Below are positions 6,463 through 13,238 of a stretch of 13,925 bases of DNA, in pieces. The DNA is from Thermoplasmata archaeon (GTDB lineage Archaea > Thermoplasmatota > Thermoplasmata > Lutacidiplasmatales > UBA184), in the NCBI GenBank assembly GCA_030043835.1, contig JASHWY010000053.1, positions 1 through 13,925 on the forward strand. The letters run 5' to 3'. The first letter of the stretch is position 1. Every line of letters begins with the position of its first letter. The translations under genes and the position numbers were made by a program. The notes beneath the pieces were generated by a model. It saw nothing but the letters and a program-made list of their open reading frames with translations, was not told the DNA's origin and ran no database searches.

Positions 6463-6843
6463 CTAGAACGATGGACGGATCTTCTGCCGATCAATCCGGA
6501 TACCGGCGGGCGTGATGGCGAGCAGGTTTTTAGCGATGCCCGCCACGTCGCCTCCCGTGTCCTTCGCGACGTTCTTCAAATCGATGCTCATTCGCTTCAC
6601 CGCGATCGCGTCGTTCGCGATCGACGTGTAGTCGAGCAGGACGATGTCGCCTTGGTAGGCGAGTTTGGAGATCTCGTGGAGGTCCTCAAAGCGAAGGATC
6701 TCGGCGAGGCGGACATTCCCTTTGACCCCGACGAGCGAGCCGGCCTCGTCCTCAAAGTTCATCGTACCGAGGTCGAGGAACGAGCCCTCTTCCAATGCGT
6801 CTGCCCCGTGATGCCGCCGAAGAATTCCGCTTGACTTCGCCAT
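6463..6843 (-). CDS. sepF: Archaeal SepF, FtsZ membrane anchor
   Basis: A 126-residue SepF homologue (the family formerly listed as DUF552). In archaea with FtsZ, SepF dimers bind the FtsZ C-terminal tail and tether the division ring to the membrane. The conserved core is residues 40-122: GNVRLAEILRFEDLHEISK, QGDIVLLDYTSIANDAIAVK, then DLKNVAKDTGGDVAGI and ITPAGIRIDRQKI, which matches the family's strand-helix pattern including the glycine-containing dimer-interface segment. The N-terminal 15 residues (MAKSSGILRRHHG) would be the membrane-targeting part, but they are basic and not convincingly amphipathic. No alternative ATG, GTG or TTG lies upstream in frame, so the start is firm. ftsZ is not in the window. 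It lies 52 nt after nmd3, with a strong 7-bp hairpin in between, and 12 nt before pepA. Assignment is confident. Confidence 0.9.
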   Translation of the reverse strand: MAKSSGILRRHHGADALEEGSFLDLGTMNFEDEAGSLVGVKGNVRLAEILRFEDLHEISKLAYQGDIVLLDYTSIANDAIAVKRMSIDLKNVAKDTGGDVAGIAKNLLAITPAGIRIDRQKIRPSF

Positions 6844-6851
6844 CGAAGCGT

Positions 6852-6869
6852 GCCCCCGCTTTCGGGGGC
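6852..6869 (-). promoter_or_regulatory. GC-rich hairpin in the sepF leader / nmd3-sepF gap
   Basis: GCCCCCG-AAAG-CGGGGGC (minus strand) is a perfect 7-bp stem with a 4-nt loop, 8 nt upstream of the sepF ATG and 26 nt after the nmd3 stop. There is no T-run after it, so it is not a typical archaeal intrinsic terminator. It would occlude or replace a ribosome-binding site, since no SD is visible before sepF; it may set the relative expression of nmd3 and sepF or stabilise an RNA end. Confidence 0.5.
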
Positions 6870-6895
6870 TGCGAGGAGGTGGTCGCTTCTTAAGA

Positions 6896-7684
6896 CTATG
6901 GTTCGAGGCGCGCGGCGGTGCGGTGCCTCGGTGCCTCCGCTTTAGGAGTAGGGCCGGGGCGGGGGATGCGGACGAGGTAGGTCACCCGGTAGACGTCCTT
7001 CCCGTCCTTCCGTCCGAAGAGCGACGCCGACTGCCGAAATTCGGCCGAGAATCGCTGCTGGGCGAGCCGGGCCACCGACCGGGCGGCGAGGGTGTCGGTG
7101 AAGAAGACGTCCCAACCCTCGGGAAGCTCTTCCCGCCACGATACCGCCTTCCTCCAGTCGGGACGAGCGTCCTGCATGATCTCCTTCCAGGCGACATTAA
7201 GCCGCGCACGGAGGGCTGGGGCGCGCTCGGCCCGTCCCTCCACCGGCCCCCGGAGCTGCACGATCGCGGTGTAGAACTTCCCGCTTTTGCGACTGCAGTC
7301 CGGGCACGTCCGATGCTCCACCCGGACCGATAGGGGGATCGTCACCTCGCGGTGCGCCCCTCGGAAGACCGCGTCGGCCTTTCCGACCATCTCCCGAACG
7401 GTGCCCTTCGACGAGATCTCCTCCCAGCCCATCCGACGGACGCCGGCCTCGGGGTGGACGACGAGGAAACGGTAGAGGTCCTCCGCCGTGATGAGCGGGC
7501 TCGAGTTCTCCCGCTCCCAGTGGTCCTTCACGAGGCGAGCTCCGCAGTGAGGGCACAGGACGACGACCGCACGGGCCGGCGCCGACACAAGCGGCGTCCG
7601 GTCGGCCGCGCACTCGGCACAGACCCCGTCCACGAGCGGCCGACCCGTGGCCCCGCAGACGACGCAAAACTCCCCCTCCGCCAC
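6896..7684 (-). CDS. nmd3: NMD3-like 60S/50S ribosomal subunit export/maturation factor homologue
   Basis: A 262-residue archaeal NMD3 homologue. In eukaryotes NMD3 binds the large ribosomal subunit at the P/E-site region and supports its export; the archaeal protein lacks the export tail and is thought to act in late subunit assembly or quality control. Zinc sites are clear: Cys7/Cys10 with Cys22/Cys25 (FCVVCG...GVCAEC), then Cys44/Cys47 (CPHCG) and Cys127/Cys130 (CPDCS). Downstream, GKFYTAIVQLRG and GWDVFFTDTLAARSVARL are family-typical, followed by KDGKDVYRVTYLVRIPRP; the last 20 residues are Pro/Arg-rich. Start is GTG at 7684, preceded closely by GAGGGAG; 15 nt separate it from the DUF424 stop, so the pair is an operon. 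Confident family call; the exact archaeal role is inferred. Confidence 0.9.
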   Translation of the reverse strand: MAEGEFCVVCGATGRPLVDGVCAECAADRTPLVSAPARAVVVLCPHCGARLVKDHWERENSSPLITAEDLYRFLVVHPEAGVRRMGWEEISSKGTVREMVGKADAVFRGAHREVTIPLSVRVEHRTCPDCSRKSGKFYTAIVQLRGPVEGRAERAPALRARLNVAWKEIMQDARPDWRKAVSWREELPEGWDVFFTDTLAARSVARLAQQRFSAEFRQSASLFGRKDGKDVYRVTYLVRIPRPGPTPKAEAPRHRTAARLEP

Positions 7685-7699
7685 GGTCTCCCTCGGCTG

Positions 7700-8017
7700 C
7701 TACCGGAGCATCGCGAAGATCTCGGCGTGAGGGACCCCGCCCAGGGTTCCCGCCCCGCCGGGCGCGATGTGGCCGGCCTCCTCCGCGAGCTTTAGGACCC
7801 GCTCACCGAGGAGGTTCGCGATCGTCGCCCGCTCGAGGGCCCACAGGAGCTCTTCGCGCGTCACGCGGCGCTCTCCGTAGAAGTGGCTCGAGATGGTCAC
7901 CGTGCGTCCGCTCTCCCCGACGGGGAGCTCCCGGCCCACGAGCTCGGCGTCGCACGCTGCGACCACGAACTCCGCGCGGACCCGGTGGACCCGCATCACG
8001 AACCCATCGTCGGCCAT
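7700..8017 (-). CDS. DUF424 family protein (COG2412)
   Basis: A 105-residue conserved archaeal protein of unknown function. Conserved signals seen are VMRVHRVRAEFVVAACDAEL at the N-terminus, the segment ISSHFYGERRVTREEL with the FYG motif, IANLLGERVLKLAEE, and the near-terminal LGGVPHAEIFAML; the CD, FYG, NLxGE and GVPHA motifs are hallmarks of the family. The frame is open further upstream to 8137, but that extension overlaps the 3' end of mcm, is not family-like, and is bypassed by a good SD (GGGAGGA, 8023-8029) 5 nt before ATG 8017, so I use this start. It precedes nmd3 by 15 nt. Tight linkage to a ribosome-maturation gene suggests, but does not show, a translation-related role. No catalytic motif is obvious. 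Confidence 0.87.
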   Translation of the reverse strand: MADDGFVMRVHRVRAEFVVAACDAELVGRELPVGESGRTVTISSHFYGERRVTREELLWALERATIANLLGERVLKLAEEAGHIAPGGAGTLGGVPHAEIFAMLR

Positions 8018-8022
8018 GAGAG

Positions 8023-8063
8023 TCCTCCCTACGTCTTTGGACCCATCCACCGGGAGGATAAAC
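8023..8063 (-). promoter_or_regulatory. Candidate promoter and ribosome binding site for DUF424-nmd3
   Basis: In the 52-bp gap after mcm, GTTTATCC (8056-8063, minus) is a weak TATA-like box whose predicted transcript start is near 8034. GGGAGGA (8023-8029) follows it and lies 5 nt before ATG 8017. The SD is strong and decides the start. The TATA call is weak, and read-through from mcm is equally possible. Confidence 0.45.
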
Positions 8064-8069
8064 GGGCCC

Positions 8070-10208
8070 CTAGCGTCCCGAAACTCCGTCGAAACGCACG
8101 AGTTGGAGCTGGTTCGGGCGGGGTTCGATGATCTCACCCTGATTGCGCATGCTCTGGAGCAGCGCCTCCGCCTTCGCGACGTCGATGTTGGCCCGCTCGA
8201 CGGCCTCGCGGAATTGCTCCATCGAGAAGATCCCGTCGTGCGTCGCCTGGAGCTGGCGCATGATGTGGAGCAAGGCGACCTGGCGCTCGCGCTGGCTGTG
8301 GCTCACGCCGGTCACGGTGAGGTCGATGTCGATCTTCCCCTCCTCGGTCATCGACACTCGGCTAAGGTACGTTTCCATGATGTGGATCGCCCGCTGGGCG
8401 TCCTCGACACCGACGACCGAGGAGAGGCGGGCCCGAGCCGCGGCTTCGCTGAGCCGAATGAGCGCTTCCAGCTGCCGCGCGGTGATCGGGACCGGCGCGT
8501 TCGGTTCCTCTCCCTGCTTTCGAACGCGGACGTAGAAGTCCTCGAGGGTCGCGAGGGACTCGGCCGAGAGCACCGGCCGGATGAAGCGGCGCGCGTAGGC
8601 AATGTACTTCTTGAGGAGCTCCGGCGGAAACGGCGCGCCCTGCGTCTCCAGCCCTGGCCTTCCGGCAAGATGACTCACCTCGACGTCTCGCGCCGAGGCC
8701 AGAATCCGGCTCGCGAGCCGTCGGTCGCGAGCCTGGTCGGGTACGTCCTTGATCGAGAAGATCGCGTCGAAACGAGACAGAAGGGTCGGCGGGAGGTCGA
8801 TCTGCTCAGCGATCGACCGGTCGGGGGTGAACCGTCCCCACTTCGGATTGGCGGCCGCAAGGACCGGGCATCGGGCATTCAGCGTCGAGGTGATGCCGGC
8901 CTTCGCGATGCTGACCTGCCCACTCTCGAGTACCTCGTGCATCGCCGAGCGGTCTTCGGGGTTCATCTTGTCGAGCTCGTCGATCACCGCCATGCCGCCA
9001 TCCGAGAGGACGAGCATGCCGGCCTCGAGGACCCAACGGCCCCCGGCGAAATCGTCCTTCACGACCGCGGCCGTGAGGCCGGCGGCGGTCGCTCCCTTAC
9101 CGCTCGTGTAGAGGCCGCGCGGAGCGACTTCGGCCACATACCGGAGCAACTGGCTCTTGGCGACCCCCGGGTCCCCAACGATCAGGATGTGAATGTCACC
9201 CCGAACGCGGATCCCGTCCGAGTGGACTTTCTCCACCCCACCGAACATCTGGAGCGCGATCGCCTCTTTCTCCTCCTCCATCCCCTTGATGGTGGGCGCG
9301 AGCGAGAGGACGATCTTGTCGACGACCGTGGGATCCCCACGGAAGCTCTCGATCACCTCCACGTCCTCCGGAGAGATGTCAATCTCCTCGAACTCGACCG
9401 TCTTCGATTCGATCGAGTTCCCGAGGACCATGATGTCGAACGTCGTGTTCCGGACGATGCCGCCCCGAGCGGCGCTCGCCCGCTGAAAGCTTTTCAACAC
9501 CCCGTTGAGGACGACCCGGTTCCCGGGCAGCACCTGGCCCGCGAGGTCCTCGGTCAACAGAACGGAGATCCCCTGGGGATGGGCGCCATGCCTCAACGAT
9601 TCGGGGTGCTCTTGGAGCTCGATGCGCTGGGCGTCCACGTAGGTCGATTTCTCTGCGATGAGCCGAAAGCGGGTGCGGCCGATGGGTTTCCCGCAACCCC
9701 CTTGAGATTCCGGGCACTCGAGGGGTTCGCGGAAGACGAGCGACCCCTCGTCCTGGGGCTCGTGGAACTCGGTTCGGCACGCCACACACTGGAACACGGC
9801 ATCCCGGATCTGGGGCCGGACTTCGGTGACGCGTCGGACGATCCCATCGATGGCCAAGAGGTGGTTCAAGTCCGACTCGCGGATCGCCCGGATCGACCGG
9901 TGCGCCGTGGGGGGAAGTCCGATCACCCGCAGCCGGAAGCTGTCCGCTTCGGGACCGGCGACCGGAAGGAGTTCGCGCATCGCGCGGATACCGGCGGTGA
10001 TGACCTCGTCGGGGCGCTCCAGCAGGAGGTCCGCGAGGGCGGTATCCGCTCCGTCGATAGCGGAGAACGGTACCTCGAGGGAGCGCTCTTCGGGGAACTT
10101 GTCGTGGATCGCGAGGATCGCAGGCCGCAGGCCAGCCTCCTCGAGGACGGCCGCCCATCGGCTCTGAAGCTCGGGAGGCGCGGGAAGGGTCCTCTTCGCA
10201 GCGACCAT
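8070..10208 (-). CDS. mcm: MCM replicative DNA helicase
   Basis: A 712-residue minichromosome maintenance helicase, the ring-shaped 3'-5' ATPase that unwinds DNA at archaeal replication forks. Domains: N-terminal A domain about 10-110, zinc-binding C domain with Cys141, Cys144, Cys165 and Cys172, OB-fold to about 270, AAA+ core about 285-600, and a C-terminal winged helix about 640-705. ATPase motifs: Walker A GDPGVAKS with Lys351, Walker B AVIDELDKM with Asp410/Glu411, sensor 1 Asn454 in AAANPKWGRF, arginine finger Arg479 in LLSRFD. There is no intein, although archaeal mcm often carries one. ATG 10208 has GGAG at 10217-10220, 8 nt upstream, and lies 13 nt after the aspS stop; the frame is open further upstream, but that part is antisense-like shadow of aspS sequence. 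It is likely co-transcribed with pyrG and aspS. Very confident. Confidence 0.97.
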   Translation of the reverse strand: MVAAKRTLPAPPELQSRWAAVLEEAGLRPAILAIHDKFPEERSLEVPFSAIDGADTALADLLLERPDEVITAGIRAMRELLPVAGPEADSFRLRVIGLPPTAHRSIRAIRESDLNHLLAIDGIVRRVTEVRPQIRDAVFQCVACRTEFHEPQDEGSLVFREPLECPESQGGCGKPIGRTRFRLIAEKSTYVDAQRIELQEHPESLRHGAHPQGISVLLTEDLAGQVLPGNRVVLNGVLKSFQRASAARGGIVRNTTFDIMVLGNSIESKTVEFEEIDISPEDVEVIESFRGDPTVVDKIVLSLAPTIKGMEEEKEAIALQMFGGVEKVHSDGIRVRGDIHILIVGDPGVAKSQLLRYVAEVAPRGLYTSGKGATAAGLTAAVVKDDFAGGRWVLEAGMLVLSDGGMAVIDELDKMNPEDRSAMHEVLESGQVSIAKAGITSTLNARCPVLAAANPKWGRFTPDRSIAEQIDLPPTLLSRFDAIFSIKDVPDQARDRRLASRILASARDVEVSHLAGRPGLETQGAPFPPELLKKYIAYARRFIRPVLSAESLATLEDFYVRVRKQGEEPNAPVPITARQLEALIRLSEAAARARLSSVVGVEDAQRAIHIMETYLSRVSMTEEGKIDIDLTVTGVSHSQRERQVALLHIMRQLQATHDGIFSMEQFREAVERANIDVAKAEALLQSMRNQGEIIEPRPNQLQLVRFDGVSGR

Positions 10209-10216
10209 GAGGTTGG

Positions 10217-10220
10217 CTCC
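10217..10220 (-). promoter_or_regulatory. Ribosome binding site of mcm
   Basis: GGAG on the minus strand inside the 13-nt gap between the aspS TAA and the mcm ATG, 8 nt from the start. It fixes the mcm start at 10208 rather than the upstream open frame. Confidence 0.6.
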
Positions 10221-10221
10221 G

Positions 10222-11532
10222 TTACGGGTCGAGGCGGTATCGGTCCCGGGGGAAGAGGCGTGCCTCCCGTATATTGGAGAGCCCTGCCAGCAAGGTGATG
10301 AGACGGTCGACCCCGAACCCGAATCCGCCGTGCGGCGGCATGCCGTAACGGAAGGCCTCGAGGTATCCCCCGAAGCGTTCGGGGTCGAGGCCGGCGGCGA
10401 CAAAGTTCTCCCGCAACCGGTCGATGCGATGCTCGCGGAGCCCTCCGCTCGCGATCTCCCACCCGCGGAAGTCGAGGTCGCAGTACCAGGTTGCCCGCGG
10501 GTTGCCGTCCTGCCGCTGAGCATAGAAGGTGTGCGACTTCACGGCGGTCGGATAGTCGATGAGGTAATAGAACGGCACACCGAAGTCGTTCTGGACACGG
10601 GCCCCAATCGCCTTCTCGTCCTCCGACCCGAAGTCCTGCTCGGCTCCCGGGCGGCCGAGCCACTCCTCGGCCCGGGCAAACGGGATCCTCGGGAAAGGGG
10701 TCCTCACGTCCGGGATGTTCGAGGCCAGCGGGTTCTTCCGGGCGGCGAGCTCCTGGTGCGTCGAGCGCAGCGCGTCCACCAGCACCTCTTCGAGGATGGT
10801 TCGAAGACCGTCCGCTCCTTCCGGGTACGCTACCTCGAGGTCGAGGCTCGTGAACTCGGTCAGATGGCGCACCGTGTCGGACGGCTCGGCGCGCCATGCG
10901 GGGGCAATCTCAAAGACCCTCTCGAACCCGGCGCTCATCAGCATCTGTTTGTAGAGTTGCGGGCTCTGCGCGAGGTAGGCTCGCGTTTCGAAGTAGTCGA
11001 CCGGAAAGAGGGTCGCCCCTCCCTCGGCCCCTTCGCGAAGCAGCTTGGGCGTTTCGATCTCAATAAAGTCGCGGCTTAAAAACGCGGACCGGAATCCCGC
11101 GAGGAGGGCCGACCGAAGCTCGAAGATCGCCCGCACCGAGGGTTTCCTCAAGTCGATCACCCGGTGGTTGAACCGGGTGTCGAGCTCGGCGCCGACCTTG
11201 TCGATCACGCCGAGGGGGAGGGGCACTTCGGCCCGCGAGATCACCGTCACGCGGGACGGCAGTAGCTCGACCCCGCGCTGGGCCTTCTCCGATCGCTGAA
11301 CCGTTCCCTCGACCTCGACCACCGACTCGCGCGGGAGTTCGGCGAAGAGCGGGAAGAGCGCCGGGTCGGTCGTCCCCTTCTTGAGCGTGACCTGGGCCGT
11401 GCCGCCGACGTCCCGGACGAGCGCAAACGCGACGCCGCCGAGAGCGCGGTACTCTTCGAAGTGACCCGCGATTCGGACGACCTGGCCGTCCAGTTCGATG
11501 AGGTCACGCGAGAGCCGGCGCGGGAGCGACAG
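10222..11532 (-). CDS. aspS: Aspartyl-tRNA synthetase, probable CTG start
   Basis: An archaeal-type class IIb synthetase that charges tRNA(Asp), possibly also tRNA(Asn). From the proposed start it has 436 residues, the normal archaeal length. The anticodon-binding OB-fold spans about 12-105 ([32 protein letters not shown]); the catalytic core is 120-436 with class II motif 2 [10 protein letters not shown] (Arg214, Glu216) and motif 3 [13 protein letters not shown] (Arg410) ending [17 protein letters not shown]. The first in-frame ATG/GTG/TTG is GTG 11322, which would delete 70 conserved residues. Upstream in frame, CTG 11530-11532 has a perfect AAGGAGGT 8 nt before it, so I start there; this overlaps pyrG by 29 nt. 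A GTG at 11507 overlapping the pyrG TGA is in a different frame and would need a frameshift. At the positions that define tRNA specificity the residues are Glu26 and Gln85, unlike either known class. It is followed by mcm after 13 nt. Confidence 0.93.
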   Translation of the reverse strand: MSLPRRLSRDLIELDGQVVRIAGHFEEYRALGGVAFALVRDVGGTAQVTLKKGTTDPALFPLFAELPRESVVEVEGTVQRSEKAQRGVELLPSRVTVISRAEVPLPLGVIDKVGAELDTRFNHRVIDLRKPSVRAIFELRSALLAGFRSAFLSRDFIEIETPKLLREGAEGGATLFPVDYFETRAYLAQSPQLYKQMLMSAGFERVFEIAPAWRAEPSDTVRHLTEFTSLDLEVAYPEGADGLRTILEEVLVDALRSTHQELAARKNPLASNIPDVRTPFPRIPFARAEEWLGRPGAEQDFGSEDEKAIGARVQNDFGVPFYYLIDYPTAVKSHTFYAQRQDGNPRATWYCDLDFRGWEIASGGLREHRIDRLRENFVAAGLDPERFGGYLEAFRYGMPPHGGFGFGVDRLITLLAGLSNIREARLFPRDRYRLDP

Positions 11533-13138
11533 GAGCCGCGACCTCCTTGCGTGCGATCGCGGCCCTCACGAGCGCGAGGTAGAGCGGGTGCGGAGCCTCG
11601 GGGCGGGAGAGGAACTCCGGGTGGTACTGCACCCCTACGAAGAACGGATGGTCGGAAGCCTCGAACGCCTCGACGCGCGAATCGACGGAGAATCCGGTGG
11701 CGTTAAGGCCCGCCGCGCGGAAACGGTCGATGTACTTGGGGTTGATCTCGAATCGGTGACGGTGGCGCTCCCAAATCTCCGTCTTCCCGTAGACCTCGGC
11801 CACCTTGGACCCGGCGGTGAGGAGGACCCGCTGCGCACCGAGCCGCATGGTGCCGCCGAGCTCGTTGACTCCCTTCTGCTCCTCGAGGAGACAGACGACC
11901 GGGTCGGGGGTGCCCGGATCGACCTCGGTGGTGTTCGCCTTCGGGAGTCCGAGGACGTGACGGGCATACTCGACGGCGGCCATCTGGAAGCCGTAGCAGA
12001 CGCCGAGGTAGGGGATCCGCTCGGTCCGTGCGATCTCGATCGCGCGCACCTTGCCTTCCACCCCTCTCGCTCCGAAGCCGCCGGGGACGAGGATCGCGTC
12101 CGAGCGTTGAATACGGGCGACGAGCGACGGGTTCCTCGGAATGTCCTCCGAGTCGTACCAGGAGAGCCGGATCTCCGTTCCCAAGTGGCCCTGGCAGTGA
12201 TGGAACGCTTCCGAGTGCGAGAGGTAGGCGTCGCGGAGTTCGGTGTACTTGCCGACGACGGCGACCTCGACCGAGCCTTCGCCCCGTCGATAGTTGGTGA
12301 GGAACTCTTTCCACGCCGTGTAGTCGGGGGGCCGGTCGGTGAGGCCCAGGACCCGGGTAAGGAGGCTGCCCACACCCTGCGCTTCGAGGACCAACGGGAC
12401 CTCGTAGATCACCGGCTCGTCGGGGACCGAGACGACGGCGTCCGGGGGGACGTCGCAGAACAGCGAGATCTTCGCCTTGATGTCCGGGGTGAGCGGAACC
12501 GGGCTCCGGGCCATGATCATATTGGGCCGGATCCCGATCGCTCGGAGCTCTCGGACCGAGTGCTGCGTTGGCTTGGTCTTCGCCTCGCCGACCGGCCCGA
12601 CCACGGGAACGAGGGTGGTGTGGACAAACGCCATGTGGCCCTCGCCGAGCTCGTAGGAAAGCTCGCGGAGCGCTTCCAAGAACGGCATCGACTCGATGTC
12701 GCCGACCGTTCCACCGACCTCTACCAGCACGACCTCGGCGCCGGCGCCCTGGGCGACCTCCCGGATCGACCGCTTGATCTCGCCGGTCACGTGGGGGATG
12801 ATCTGGACCGTGTTGCCGAGGTAGTCGCCGCGCCGCTCCTTCTCGATGACCGAGCGGTAGATCTTCCCCGTCGTGAGGTTGTGGGTGCCCATCAAGCTCT
12901 GGCCGAGGAACCGCTCGTAGTTGCCAAGGTCGAGGTCGACCTCGGTCCCGTCGTCGAGGACGAACACCTCCCCGTGCTGGTACGGGTTCATCGTCCCTGC
13001 GTCGACGTTGAGGTACGGATCGATCTTCACGATGGTGACGGGAATCCCCCGGGCCTTGAGGAGGCGGCCGAGGGAGGAGGTCGTGATCCCCTTCCCGAGG
13101 CCCGAAATGACCCCTCCGCTCACGACAATGACCTTCAT
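11504..13138 (-). CDS. pyrG: CTP synthase
   Basis: A 544-residue cytoplasmic enzyme making CTP from UTP, ATP and glutamine. The N-terminal synthetase domain (about 1-265) starts with [14 protein letters not shown], the P-loop-like segment with Lys16, followed by [20 protein letters not shown] and [12 protein letters not shown]. The glutamine amidotransferase domain (about 290-525) has the nucleophile Cys381 in LGVCYGFQ and the triad partners His506 and Glu508 in QYHPEF, plus the oxyanion segment VPGGFGARG. The last 15 residues are an Ala/Pro-rich tail ([14 protein letters not shown]); its Lys-Glu-Val codons form the aspS SD. ATG 13138 has GGGAGGG 5 nt upstream and a TATA box at 13174-13180; the frame's upstream extension is not family-like. 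Length is normal. It follows pyrK with a 100-bp gap and overlaps aspS. Very confident. Confidence 0.97.
   Translation of the reverse strand: MKVIVVSGGVISGLGKGITTSSLGRLLKARGIPVTIVKIDPYLNVDAGTMNPYQHGEVFVLDDGTEVDLDLGNYERFLGQSLMGTHNLTTGKIYRSVIEKERRGDYLGNTVQIIPHVTGEIKRSIREVAQGAGAEVVLVEVGGTVGDIESMPFLEALRELSYELGEGHMAFVHTTLVPVVGPVGEAKTKPTQHSVRELRAIGIRPNMIMARSPVPLTPDIKAKISLFCDVPPDAVVSVPDEPVIYEVPLVLEAQGVGSLLTRVLGLTDRPPDYTAWKEFLTNYRRGEGSVEVAVVGKYTELRDAYLSHSEAFHHCQGHLGTEIRLSWYDSEDIPRNPSLVARIQRSDAILVPGGFGARGVEGKVRAIEIARTERIPYLGVCYGFQMAAVEYARHVLGLPKANTTEVDPGTPDPVVCLLEEQKGVNELGGTMRLGAQRVLLTAGSKVAEVYGKTEIWERHRHRFEINPKYIDRFRAAGLNATGFSVDSRVEAFEASDHPFFVGVQYHPEFLSRPEAPHPLYLALVRAAIARKEVAAPVAPAPALA
11541..11548 (-). 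promoter_or_regulatory. Perfect Shine-Dalgarno for the CTG start of aspS
   Basis: AAGGAGGT on the minus strand, located inside the last codons of pyrG (Lys-Glu-Val), 8 nt before the CTG at 11532. It is the strongest SD match I noticed in the window. It decides in favour of a non-canonical start for aspS, because its spacing to that CTG is ideal and its spacing to any other candidate is not. Confidence 0.65.
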
Positions 13139-13143
13139 TCGCG

Positions 13144-13180
13144 CCCTCCCGCGTTCTCGTATCAAGTGGGTCGCATAAAG
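13144..13180 (-). promoter_or_regulatory. pyrG promoter (TATA box) and ribosome binding site
   Basis: TTTATGC (13173-13179, within CCTTTATGC) is a TATA-like box with a predicted transcription start near 13151. The short leader then carries GGGAGGG (13144-13150), 5 nt before ATG 13138. This gives pyrG-aspS-mcm a transcript of their own within the 100-bp gap after pyrK. No inverted repeat or attenuator-like structure is evident. Confidence 0.6.
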
Positions 13181-13238
13181 GCTGTGGCGACTCCGCCCTC
13201 CGGCGGTTGCCGAACGATGCACCATGGGAACGAGAGGC

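Noticed and set aside
8070..10208. Possible intein in mcm
   Set aside because: The protein is a continuous 712 residues, and Walker A, Walker B and the arginine finger are uninterrupted at normal spacing.
7893..10298. An open plus-strand frame of about 800 codons antisense to mcm
   Set aside because: It mirrors the mcm codon pattern in GC-rich DNA. Its translation is low complexity, rich in Arg, Asp and Gly, matches no family I know, and mcm on the other strand is unmistakable.
11247..11507. GTG at 11507 overlapping the pyrG TGA as a normal stop-start junction for aspS
   Set aside because: The frame it opens encodes a Ser/Arg-rich shadow, not the synthetase; it would need a frameshift within a few codons. 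The CTG at 11532 keeps the frame and has a perfect SD. A sequencing indel remains a residual possibility.
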